64,000 nt of DNA, taken from the NCBI GenBank assembly GCA_023151275.1, contig JAKLJI010000016.1, positions 23,596 through 87,595 of the forward strand. Reading direction: 5' to 3'. The position numbers and the translations under genes were made by a program. Numbering within the stretch: position 1 is the first letter of the stretch; each line of letters opens with the position of its first letter. Of the stretch, positions 8,027 to 15,549 are shown in pieces. Source of the stretch: Bacteroidia bacterium. GTDB taxonomy: Bacteria > Bacteroidota > Bacteroidia > UKL13-3. The notes beneath the pieces were generated by a model that saw nothing but the letters and a program-made list of their open reading frames with translations, ran no database searches and was not told where the DNA came from.

Positions 8027-9668
8027 TTTTGAAGAATCACTTAGGGAAAAGCTGTCGGAGCAGGAATTTAAACCCTCCGATTCGCTTTGGGACCGGCTTG
8101 AAAATGAGTTGGATGGGGATTCTTTTGAACCTGCCGTGCGGGAGAAAATGGAGCAGTTGCATGTTCAACCTTCTTCCGGCACCTGGGAGAAGATTGAAGC
8201 CAAGCTGCCCCTTGAACACAAACATAAATTCATTTATTTCTGGCTGCCAGCCTTGCTGCTTTCTGCGCTTGGTCTCGGGTTTTGGTTAAACCAAACGCTG
8301 AATTCCTCACAACTTGCGCTGCAAAATCAAGCCCAAGTTTCTGCGCAGCCGCCTTCATTGGCTTATCCAATACCGGCTAAACCCAATGCTGAGGTTCAGA
8401 CCAATAATTCAACTGCCAAAAGCAGTCAGCTTAGCCCAGAACCAAATGCTAGCATTCCTGCAGTTTCTGAAAACACTTCAATTGAACCCGAATCTCGGGC
8501 AAATTCAACCAAGACAAGCACCAGCGAAAAGTTGACTAGTTCCTCGTCACCAGCTACTTTGCCTATGGAAATAACTCGGAAAACTCAAGTTTCTATATTT
8601 AATCAGGTTGAGAAAACAAAGGCAACTCAATCAAGACGAAGAACTTCAAACCGTTCAAATCAAGCCAACAATTCTGGTAATTCTGCTGCAAATGCTGCTC
8701 AAGCCGGAATTGGAATTGCTTCACATGCATTGTCAGGTCAAACTTCAAATTCGGGTTTAATTCCGGCTCCAAAGTCTTCGGAACCTGGTTCTGAAATTCT
8801 TTCCGCTACCGGAGAAGCCAATTCCCCAAAACCTAAACTGGCAGGACGCATTTTGTCGGAGGAAAAAGAGCCTATCCGCTTAGAGGATCAGCAAATCAAA
8901 TTCGATAAAGATTCAGTGGTTCATCAATCCGAGGCACATTCGGAAAATTATGAAACAGATGGGGATGTGCCGGGTAAATTTGCCATTATTGCCATGGCCG
9001 GCTTCAATTATACTGCCATGCAATTGGCAATGCCTTCTTCTTCACCCTATAATCTCGATAAATCATTTGCCTTACGTGAGGCCCTTGAAAAAGCCTCTTT
9101 TGATTGGTCGGGTGGATTTTTGCTGAGTTACCAGGTTTCATCCAAGTGGGAACTGTCAACCGGAGTTCAGATTTTAAATGTTCGCCAGTCCTTGCATTAC
9201 AACCTGGAAGATGCCAATGGCAACCCCAATCATATTCAACCCAGCAGCCTGTATTTGCATCCAAACGATTCCATTGTGGAGGGTCAGGTTAAGGTGCTCG
9301 ATAACAAGTACAGCTTCACCGAGATTCCCATTTGGATTCATTATTCCTTGGGCAAAGGCGAGGTTTGGTCGGCAGAAATTATGGCAGGCTATAGCTTTGG
9401 ATTGTTGAGTTCGGTAAACATGTACATGCCCGACCCAAGTTGCATAGGTTTGTTGAATGCCAACGATAAGAATTCCTTCCCCAAGTTTAAGTCGGTGCAT
9501 TTTGTAAATCTGGCACCCCTAATTTCCTGGAAGATGAACAATACCATTCAGCTTGGCTTGATGCCTCAGGTAAAAATTGGGTTGAATTCTATGGTGGATA
9601 ACAGCAATTGGATTAGCCAGAAACCGTATGCAGCGGGCTTGCAAGTGCTTATTCGCAAGCGTTTTTAG
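8001..9668 (+). CDS. Putative anti-sigma-like membrane protein with C-terminal outer-membrane-barrel-like domain
   Basis: 555 residues, starting inside the end of the sigma gene (26-base overlap), so translation is probably coupled. Residues 8-70 contain two related segments (LREKLSEQEFKPSDSLWDRL and VREKMEQLHVQPSSGTWEKI), an apparent internal duplication. A single transmembrane helix follows at about 74-95 (IYFWLPALLLSALGLGFWL). Residues 100-320 are a Ser/Asn/Pro/Ala-rich low-complexity linker. The last 230 residues resemble Bacteroidota outer-membrane beta-barrel (PorT-like) domains: FAIIAMAGFNYTAMQL, WSGGFLLSYQVSSKWELSTGVQ and IPIWIHYSLG. The layout suggests a cytoplasmic sigma-binding part, a membrane anchor and a periplasmic or outer-membrane reaching part. 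No Cys/His zinc anti-sigma motif is seen, so the anti-sigma role is inferred from position and layout. Confidence 0.6.
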   Translation: MSLLKKRNSFEESLREKLSEQEFKPSDSLWDRLENELDGDSFEPAVREKMEQLHVQPSSGTWEKIEAKLPLEHKHKFIYFWLPALLLSALGLGFWLNQTLNSSQLALQNQAQVSAQPPSLAYPIPAKPNAEVQTNNSTAKSSQLSPEPNASIPAVSENTSIEPESRANSTKTSTSEKLTSSSSPATLPMEITRKTQVSIFNQVEKTKATQSRRRTSNRSNQANNSGNSAANAAQAGIGIASHALSGQTSNSGLIPAPKSSEPGSEILSATGEANSPKPKLAGRILSEEKEPIRLEDQQIKFDKDSVVHQSEAHSENYETDGDVPGKFAIIAMAGFNYTAMQLAMPSSSPYNLDKSFALREALEKASFDWSGGFLLSYQVSSKWELSTGVQILNVRQSLHYNLEDANGNPNHIQPSSLYLHPNDSIVEGQVKVLDNKYSFTEIPIWIHYSLGKGEVWSAEIMAGYSFGLLSSVNMYMPDPSCIGLLNANDKNSFPKFKSVHFVNLAPLISWKMNNTIQLGLMPQVKIGLNSMVDNSNWISQKPYAAGLQVLIRKRF

Positions 9669-9810
9669 TCAAAAGTGGACTTGACAAAATACTGCTTTAC
9701 TTTTTAAATTCGTTAAGCACGGATTAGACAGTTGAACTTCGTTATAAGTTACAGAGCCGTAACAGAAGGTCAAATGCTTATTCCTGGTAAAAGTTCAAAC
9801 GCAACGAATT

Positions 9811-10530
9811 ATGAAAACCCTTGAGCAAAACTGGTTTTATTCCGGTTTGGCTGATGTGGAGTACAAGAAGTACCTGTTGCTGGCCTATTTGCAGCATGTT
9901 CAGCACCATTTCAACCAAACCCGACTTTATCCTCAGCTGGCAGAATTGGTCATGCATTACCGCAACCTTTCCCGATTCAATGAACAGCGTAAATTTTGGG
10001 AAGAGCAGTTTCCAAAGGAGCTGAAGGAAGCCGATTTGAATGCATTCAAATTGTCGTATGAACAAGTCATACGCAACGATGCCTTGATGGAATGCATTGC
10101 CGAAATTGTTGAATTTGCTCTTCCGGTGGTTGGCAAACACCTAGAGGAGGGACGAGAAATTTACGAGTTTGTTGAAAAAGAAATCAGCATTCAACCCATA
10201 GGCATTTTGCCCATTTATAAAAATGAAGGGTATATTTTAATTCCGCTCGAAAAAGCCAAAGATTGGCGTGTTTTTGAATATGCCGTAAAGTTATTTGATG
10301 GGGAAGATGAAAAGTACCGTGCCATTCATATCCGTTTTCGGAAGGATTTTCCAAGAAACGCATCAAATACGCCTGAGCAGGTAAAGCTGCAATTGGTGAA
10401 AGAGTTTCCCAAATTGCCCAATCCTGCTACTTTTTCGGTTGATTATACCTTGAGTTTTCCATTTGAAGAAACCTTGCTTGAAGTAACCCGTAGGAAGTTT
10501 TCAGCCTATTTGGTTCAGCTTAGCGCATAA
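9811..10530 (+). CDS. Conserved-looking hypothetical protein
   Basis: 239 residues from the ATG at 9811, with no signal peptide or membrane segment. The N-terminal half is helical (EYKKYLLLAYLQHVQHHFNQTRLYPQLAELVMHYRNL). The C-terminal half is predicted alpha/beta (GILPIYKNEGYILIPLEK, YRAIHIRFRKDF, FPFEETLLEVTRRKFSAYL). Codon use and hydrophobic pattern are those of a real cytosolic protein. I do not recognise a family. It stands alone: 142 bases separate it from the barrel gene, and a strong bidirectional terminator follows immediately. Its role is unknown. Confidence 0.8.
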   Translation: MKTLEQNWFYSGLADVEYKKYLLLAYLQHVQHHFNQTRLYPQLAELVMHYRNLSRFNEQRKFWEEQFPKELKEADLNAFKLSYEQVIRNDALMECIAEIVEFALPVVGKHLEEGREIYEFVEKEISIQPIGILPIYKNEGYILIPLEKAKDWRVFEYAVKLFDGEDEKYRAIHIRFRKDFPRNASNTPEQVKLQLVKEFPKLPNPATFSVDYTLSFPFEETLLEVTRRKFSAYLVQLSA

Positions 10531-10565
10531 AAAAGGCCTTTCTTCATCCGAAGAAAGGCCTTTTT
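10530..10565. terminator. Bidirectional terminator between the hypothetical gene and secG
   Basis: A 16-bp perfect stem (AAAAAGGCCTTTCTTC with its complement) and a four-base loop ATCC, with A-run and T-run flanks. It serves the + strand gene ending at 10530 and secG, which ends at 10582 on the minus strand. Confidence 0.92.
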
Positions 10566-10581
10566 AGTATTCCGAATAAGA

Positions 10582-10929
10582 TTATTGATTTGGCTGTTGT
10601 TGCTGCTGTTGAGCGCCACCGGCTGGTGCAGCTTGCTGAGCAGGAACATTTACATTCTCAATGCTTTCTTTAATACGTGAATCATTGGTGCTTTCAGTTC
10701 CTGAACCAGAAGCTGGACGGAAGAAGTTTGAAGCCAATGAAAGAACGATTAAAACAATGGCAAATACCCAAGTTGCTTTTTCAATGACTTCGGTGCCTTT
10801 TTTTACACCCATAATTTGGCTAGGAGCAACAAAGTTTGCTGCAATACCACCTTTGGGATTCTGAATCAATACCACACCAATCAGCAGCAAAGCCGCAACG
10901 ATGATCAGGATAAGAATGAATGTTAACAT
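10582..10929 (-). CDS. secG: Preprotein translocase subunit SecG
   Basis: 115 residues. Two hydrophobic helices (LTFILILIIVAALLLIGVVLIQ and ATWVFAIVLIVLSLASNFF) flank the conserved cytoplasmic loop with NPKGGIAANF and GVKKGTEVIEKATW, which is diagnostic for SecG. It assists SecYE-SecA protein export in the inner membrane. The C-terminal 40 residues are an extension rich in Gln, Ala and Pro (six consecutive Q), common in Bacteroidota SecG and likely disordered. The gene begins 2 bases after the stop of the TPR gene, so it is in an operon with that gene. Confidence 0.95.
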   Translation of the reverse strand: MLTFILILIIVAALLLIGVVLIQNPKGGIAANFVAPSQIMGVKKGTEVIEKATWVFAIVLIVLSLASNFFRPASGSGTESTNDSRIKESIENVNVPAQQAAPAGGAQQQQQQPNQ

Positions 10930-10931
10930 GT

Positions 10932-13376
10932 TTATTCTAAATTATTGCTATCTCTGATTTGTTCAATCAGGGCAGCGAAATACGCTTTTTTCTCCGGATA
11001 AAGCAACTCCAATTTTTCATAAGTTTGAATTGCCTTTTTATAAAGGCCCTGTCGCACATAAATTTGTGCTAAGGTTTCACTTACCATTTCCTCACTTTCC
11101 TCGGCACTTTGCCTGGCCATATTAATTGGACTGTAGAATTCAGCTTTCGGACGAGTAATCACCGGATTTTCCCTTAGGAATTTGTCGAGAATAGATTCTA
11201 CTTCAGGTTTTACCGAAGGTTTAACAGCTGGCGTATCCAATGGAATTGCCTTACTGATATCGTAAACAGGTATCTGGCTCAGGTCCTTTTTAAGTGGAAC
11301 TTCAAACGATTTCTGTTCCTCCTTCTGAGTTTCTTGTTCTTTTTCGTAGGATTTGGGACGGAAGTTTAATCGGAAAGGTTCCGGATTTTTCTCTTCGGCA
11401 GCAGAATCTTCTTGGGTTGATTCGTTACTTTCTAATGAAGGAGCTTTTACTTCCTCATTCAACTCCTGAGTTGGCAAAATTTCGGGTTCTTCATCCCCCA
11501 AATAGATGGGTTCTGGTTCCGGAAGTTCTATTCGCTTCAGTTTTCCTTCGCCAAACAGGGAATCAAAGGCCTCATCAAAAGGTTTTTCGGAGTAATTTAA
11601 TTTTTTGTACAAGGTCCCCAAAAGCTCGTTCACCTCATAGTTGCGAAGTGACTCCAGGTAATCGTTTGGCTTGGGCCTGTTCTCAAAGGGGAAGGTAAAA
11701 TCGGGAATATGAAAACCTACCGGAACAAAATCGTCTTGAATTTTTGGTTTGCGAATAGGCGGGGCAGGAGTGTAGTTAAATTCCCAATCCGGAATCTGCG
11801 CGCTGGTTTCAAGCGGTTTCGCTTCAACTTCAACAGGTGTTTCTGTTGGTTTGGTTTCCTCAACAGCAAGCACTACTTCGGTCGGTTTTTCTTCAGCTTG
11901 AAGGCTTATTTCAGCAATTGTTTTTTCCTCTATAGGTTCAGGTTCTGTGGCCTTAAAACGTGTGGCAAGTTCCTGTTCAGCTTGTTCAAGCAGCTGTTTG
12001 ATTTGCTCCCCAATTTCGGTGTTTGCTTTTTCTGAAATGGATTGACGCAAATCTGTGAATTTGCTTTGCTCTTCAAGGCTTTCCTGGTGATGTTCCGGTT
12101 TTTGGTTTACTTCAAGTTGAGGTTTTTCATCCTCAATTAAGTTGGTAACGGATAGTTGGGTTGTTTCCGAAGTGGTTTCCTCGGTGGCACTTCTTGTTTT
12201 TAACCAGGCAAGAAAATCATCAGGTTCTGGCTCTACAGATTCAGTAGTGTCAGGCTGCGTTGAAACAATAGTATCTGGTTCTGTGTGAACAGCAGCTTCA
12301 GCTTCCTCGGTTGGAATTACCTCTGCTTCCACATTTGGAGTAGGTTCTGGTTCAATCAAAGCAGAAGTTTCCGGTTCAACCAAAGCAATAGGCTCCGGTT
12401 CAATAATAACCGGAATTTGTTCTACTGTATCTAGAGTTTCAGAGCTCAACTCAACACCAGGTTCTACCTTCTCTTCCTCAATCTCAATCTCTTTCCCTTC
12501 CTCTTTCCCTTCCTCTTTCTCTTTCTCTTGCTCTTTCTCTTTCTCCTTCCCTCCTTGTTCTTCGTAAAAAGAGTCAATATCAAACTCACTCAAAATATCA
12601 TCATCGGCTGAGCTTATTTCAAGTGCGCTTAAATTCTCTTTTTCAATAACCGTATTTGGGTTGATGAACCGAACCATAGGACCGGTACTTGGAACCAAAA
12701 CCGGATTTTCGGGAGCAAACAATTCCGGTTTTTCTTCCTCCTGTTTTGCAGGTGATTCCGGTTCTGTGATTGGACTTTTTTCGGGTTCTGGAAATATTTT
12801 CGAAGTTGTTTCTTGAGTAAATTGACCAATGGGATTGGCTTCAGTTTTAACCTCAACTTCTGGAGTGGGAAGGCTTATGCTTAGCGTGGGCAGTTCAGGA
12901 GCAACTTGAAGGGTTTCCTGAATGGATTCATTAGATGCAACTTCAAGCTTCGGCACTTCTTTTGTTCCTGAAAATTCTTGCTCTAATGATTCCTGTAGGG
13001 AAGATGCAATTTCCACCTGCGGACTTAAGGTTTCGGAGGCAAGAGGTGGAGTTGTAACTACAGGTGAGCTGTAGGATTTTGTTTCGGTTAAGCTTTGTGG
13101 AAGCGGATTTTCATCAGCCTTACCAAATTCTTTTTGAAGGTTTGGAAGTCCGTGAATGAGGTTGTACAATACACTTCTATCTCCGGCTTGCAGGGAAGCT
13201 TTTTCCAAGTATTTATCGTACTCGTAATGCCCGCAATTGTGCAGGGCTTTTACCAATAGATTATTGGCAATGGCAAAATACGGAAATTCATTCACCAGTT
13301 GTTTCAACGGCTCAACATGCTCTGCTCCCAGCTTTTCCGGGGCTTTAACCAATGTTGTGAAATCGTATTTATTCAA
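10932..13376 (-). CDS. Large acidic low-complexity protein with C-terminal TPR motif
   Basis: 814 residues. The first 95 form a helical domain (YDFTTLVKAPEKLGAEHVEPLKQLVNEFP). Residues 100-560 are dominated by Glu, Pro, Thr and Val with little predicted fold (for example many PEPE and VEPE phrases) and include an EK-rich tract. The last 60 residues contain a tetratricopeptide-like pair (ETLAQIYVRQGLYKKAIQTYEKLELLYPEKKAYF). No signal peptide is present, so it is probably cytoplasmic. Proteins of this layout, conserved at both ends with a long variable middle, are common between lptE and secG in Bacteroidota genomes. It lies 45 bases after lptE and 2 bases before secG. The TPR suggests a scaffold role; the exact role is unknown. 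Confidence 0.8.
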   Translation of the reverse strand: MNKYDFTTLVKAPEKLGAEHVEPLKQLVNEFPYFAIANNLLVKALHNCGHYEYDKYLEKASLQAGDRSVLYNLIHGLPNLQKEFGKADENPLPQSLTETKSYSSPVVTTPPLASETLSPQVEIASSLQESLEQEFSGTKEVPKLEVASNESIQETLQVAPELPTLSISLPTPEVEVKTEANPIGQFTQETTSKIFPEPEKSPITEPESPAKQEEEKPELFAPENPVLVPSTGPMVRFINPNTVIEKENLSALEISSADDDILSEFDIDSFYEEQGGKEKEKEQEKEKEEGKEEGKEIEIEEEKVEPGVELSSETLDTVEQIPVIIEPEPIALVEPETSALIEPEPTPNVEAEVIPTEEAEAAVHTEPDTIVSTQPDTTESVEPEPDDFLAWLKTRSATEETTSETTQLSVTNLIEDEKPQLEVNQKPEHHQESLEEQSKFTDLRQSISEKANTEIGEQIKQLLEQAEQELATRFKATEPEPIEEKTIAEISLQAEEKPTEVVLAVEETKPTETPVEVEAKPLETSAQIPDWEFNYTPAPPIRKPKIQDDFVPVGFHIPDFTFPFENRPKPNDYLESLRNYEVNELLGTLYKKLNYSEKPFDEAFDSLFGEGKLKRIELPEPEPIYLGDEEPEILPTQELNEEVKAPSLESNESTQEDSAAEEKNPEPFRLNFRPKSYEKEQETQKEEQKSFEVPLKKDLSQIPVYDISKAIPLDTPAVKPSVKPEVESILDKFLRENPVITRPKAEFYSPINMARQSAEESEEMVSETLAQIYVRQGLYKKAIQTYEKLELLYPEKKAYFAALIEQIRDSNNLE
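12488..12555. repeat. Polypurine hexamer microsatellite inside the TPR gene
   Basis: On the + strand this is a nearly pure pyrimidine run built on TTTCTC. In the minus-strand protein it encodes an EKEKEQEKEKEEGKEEGKE tract. A very similar tract lies at 40315-40363 outside any gene. In-frame length change here would add or remove Glu-Lys pairs. Confidence 0.75.
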
Positions 13377-13421
13377 TCGTTTAAGATTTGAGGGCTAATA
13401 TACAAATTTTGAATCAGCTCT

Positions 13422-13919
13422 TTACCAGTTAATGAAGGCTTTGTTGAATACATCCTGAACCAAACCTTCAGTTACTTTTGCAATCAAATCGGATTCAATG
13501 CTGGCAAAGTTCTGGCTGGCATCAAAATCAACAAAGTTGCTAAACGATTGCTGAAAGTTTTTAGTTGGGTCCTTCTTGTTTTCAAAGTTGATTTCTATGG
13601 TAACTGTCAAGCGGTTGGTTGTTGTGGCTTGATTGCCGCCAATGGCTGCCGGTGCTGTTTTGTAGTCGGTTATTTTACCGCTGAAATGCAAATCGCCATC
13701 AATACTGCTCAGCTTTAATCCGGTTTCATTGATGAATTTTGTTTTTAAACGTTCTGTCAATACCTGACTGAGCGTAGGAGCCACAATGCTGGCGTTGTTT
13801 ACAATATAGGCCACACTAAAGGTTTTGGCATCCGGAGGTATTGAAGCTCCGGTATGTGAATAAACTCCACAACCACTAAGGGTAGCAACTAAGAGGAATA
13901 TCAATAATCTACCAATCAT
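13422..13919 (-). CDS. lptE: LptE-family lipopolysaccharide-assembly lipoprotein
   Basis: 165 residues. The signal peptide MIGRLLIFLLVATLSGCG ends in a lipobox (LSGC), so the mature protein is lipid-anchored at Cys17. The text that follows (GASIPPDAKTFSVAYIVNNASIVAPTLSQVLTERLKTKFINET) fits Bacteroidota LptE, in which a mixed alpha/beta fold plugs the LptD barrel that inserts LPS into the outer membrane. LptD is not in the window. It is the first gene of lptE-TPR-secG on the minus strand, with a good promoter box 18 bases upstream. Confidence 0.85.
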   Translation of the reverse strand: MIGRLLIFLLVATLSGCGVYSHTGASIPPDAKTFSVAYIVNNASIVAPTLSQVLTERLKTKFINETGLKLSSIDGDLHFSGKITDYKTAPAAIGGNQATTTNRLTVTIEINFENKKDPTKNFQQSFSNFVDFDASQNFASIESDLIAKVTEGLVQDVFNKAFINW

Positions 13920-13936
13920 ATGCCCATCTGAACGTT

Positions 13937-13944
13937 CAAAGGTA
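13937..13944 (-). promoter_or_regulatory. Promoter -7 box for lptE-TPR-secG
   Basis: TACCTTTG on the minus strand fits TAnnTTTG exactly and lies 18 bases upstream of the lptE start. No -33 TTTG at the usual spacing is obvious. Confidence 0.45.
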
Positions 13945-13982
13945 AGCGCTTATTTTCAAAACACTGAGGATTTACACGAAAC

Positions 13983-14018
13983 AAAAAAGCCGTCCAATTT
14001 GCATTGGGCGGCTTTTTT
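13983..14018 (-). terminator. Terminator of the citrate synthase gene
   Basis: Arms AAAAAAGCCGTCCAAT and ATTGGGCGGCTTTTTT pair over 16 positions with one G-T wobble and a four-base loop. On the minus strand it lies 13 bases after the citrate synthase stop and ends in a T-run. Confidence 0.9.
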
Positions 14019-14031
14019 GACAAATTTGGTT

Positions 14032-15348
14032 TTATATAGCCGATTTTCTTACGGCAACTGCTGTTTTAAGCCATTCGTAAGTAACAGATTTTGGACGTTC
14101 GATTGGAGAACCAAGAACGCGGTCCCACAACAAAGAAGCCATTACACCCAATGCTCTTGAAACTCCGAACAATACGGTGTAAAAATCGTACTCATTCATG
14201 CCATAATGCAACAATAATGCACCTGAATGGGCATCCACATTTGGCCAAGGATTTTTGATTTTTCCTGTATTCTCAAGAATTGGAGGTGCTACTTCATAAA
14301 TGTTCCAAACAATATTTACGAGCTCATCTTCCGGCATATACGTTTTGGCAAAATCCTGCTGAGCAAGGAAACGTGGGTCTGTTTTACGCAAAACGGCATG
14401 TCCGTATCCAGGAACAACTTTTCCAGCTTTCAAGGTATTTTGAATGTACTCAGCAATTTGTTCTTTGCTAGGATTATTGCCAATTTCAGCTCTTAAATCA
14501 AGAATCCAACGAATTACTTCTTGATTGGCCAATCCGTGCAATGGACCTGCAAGTCCGTTCATGGCAGCAGAAAATGCCAAATATGGGTCACTCAATGCAG
14601 AACCTACCAAGTGCGTGGTATGTGCAGAAACGTTACCTCCTTCATGGTCGGCATGAATGGTTAGGTACAAACGCATCAATTTGTAGAATTCATTTTCATT
14701 GAATCCAAGCATGTGAGCAAAGTTTGCTGCCCAATCCAGTTCAGGATTTGGAGCGATATGCTCCCCATTTTTATAGGTGCGGCGGTAAATATAAGCAGCA
14801 ATGCGAGGAAGACGGGCTAGCAAATCACAAACATCTTCGTAAGTTGGATCCCAATAGTCCTTTTTGTTGATTCCTTCGCGGTATGCTTTTGCAAAATGTG
14901 AGTCGGTTTGCATGGCCATAATGCCAATGCTAAACTGAGTCATTGGATGCGTAGTTACCGGAAGGGCATCAATGGCATTAAATACGTGTTGAGGAACTTC
15001 TGCACGAGCTCTCCAATTGGCTTGGATTTCAAGTACGTCGTCATAAGTTGGCATTTCGCCCATCAACATTAGGTAAAATAAACCTTCTGGAAGCGGTTCT
15101 GTTCCTCCCGGAACTTTGGGAAGGAATTTGCGAAGTTCAGGAATGGAGTAACCACGGAAACGGATACCTTCATTGGCATCCAATAGGGAAGTCTCGGTTA
15201 AAAGGCCAATAACACCTTTCATGCCGGCATAAACATCTTCAACCGTAAAGGTTCCCAATGCTACATTCCCGTTTTCTTTTACAAACTGCTTGATTTCTGC
15301 CGATAAAGGAATTGCCTTTTCAGCGAATTTCTGTTTTAGATTACCCAT
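14032..15348 (-). CDS. gltA: Citrate synthase, mitochondrial-like type
   Basis: 438 residues. It condenses oxaloacetate and acetyl-CoA to citrate, the first step of the TCA cycle. Active-site segments are clear: the oxaloacetate-binding His in HADHEGGNVSAH, the catalytic His in GPLHGLANQE, the GYGHAVLRKTDPR loop, and the catalytic Asp in NPWPNVDAHSG. The text follows the animal mitochondrial enzyme closely through the whole length (for example LLTETSLLDANEGIRFRGYS and YTVLFGVSRALGV), unlike the hexameric E. coli GltA. This eukaryote-like form is known in some Bacteroidota. The gene is monocistronic with its own terminator. Confidence 0.97.
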   Translation of the reverse strand: MGNLKQKFAEKAIPLSAEIKQFVKENGNVALGTFTVEDVYAGMKGVIGLLTETSLLDANEGIRFRGYSIPELRKFLPKVPGGTEPLPEGLFYLMLMGEMPTYDDVLEIQANWRARAEVPQHVFNAIDALPVTTHPMTQFSIGIMAMQTDSHFAKAYREGINKKDYWDPTYEDVCDLLARLPRIAAYIYRRTYKNGEHIAPNPELDWAANFAHMLGFNENEFYKLMRLYLTIHADHEGGNVSAHTTHLVGSALSDPYLAFSAAMNGLAGPLHGLANQEVIRWILDLRAEIGNNPSKEQIAEYIQNTLKAGKVVPGYGHAVLRKTDPRFLAQQDFAKTYMPEDELVNIVWNIYEVAPPILENTGKIKNPWPNVDAHSGALLLHYGMNEYDFYTVLFGVSRALGVMASLLWDRVLGSPIERPKSVTYEWLKTAVAVRKSAI

Positions 15349-15549
15349 TTGAAGCTATGTTTTCTTTAAGTCTCTATCAATAAACCGCGCTAAATTAGTA
15401 TTTGTTTGAAAACATCAAAAATTCATTGGGCAAGGTTTTGCTTATTAAATATAGTTTAATAAGTTTCCTCTCCTTTCTTCCAATTTTTGAAAGAAAGCAT
15501 TTAGTAGCCTTTTTGCGGATTTCCCTTATTTTTACCTTCCTGAAAGGAT

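Noticed and set aside
9004-9500. Minus-strand ORFs inside the sigma-partner gene
   Set aside because: They oppose a coherent long coding sequence with a signalled start and TM segment; no independent support.
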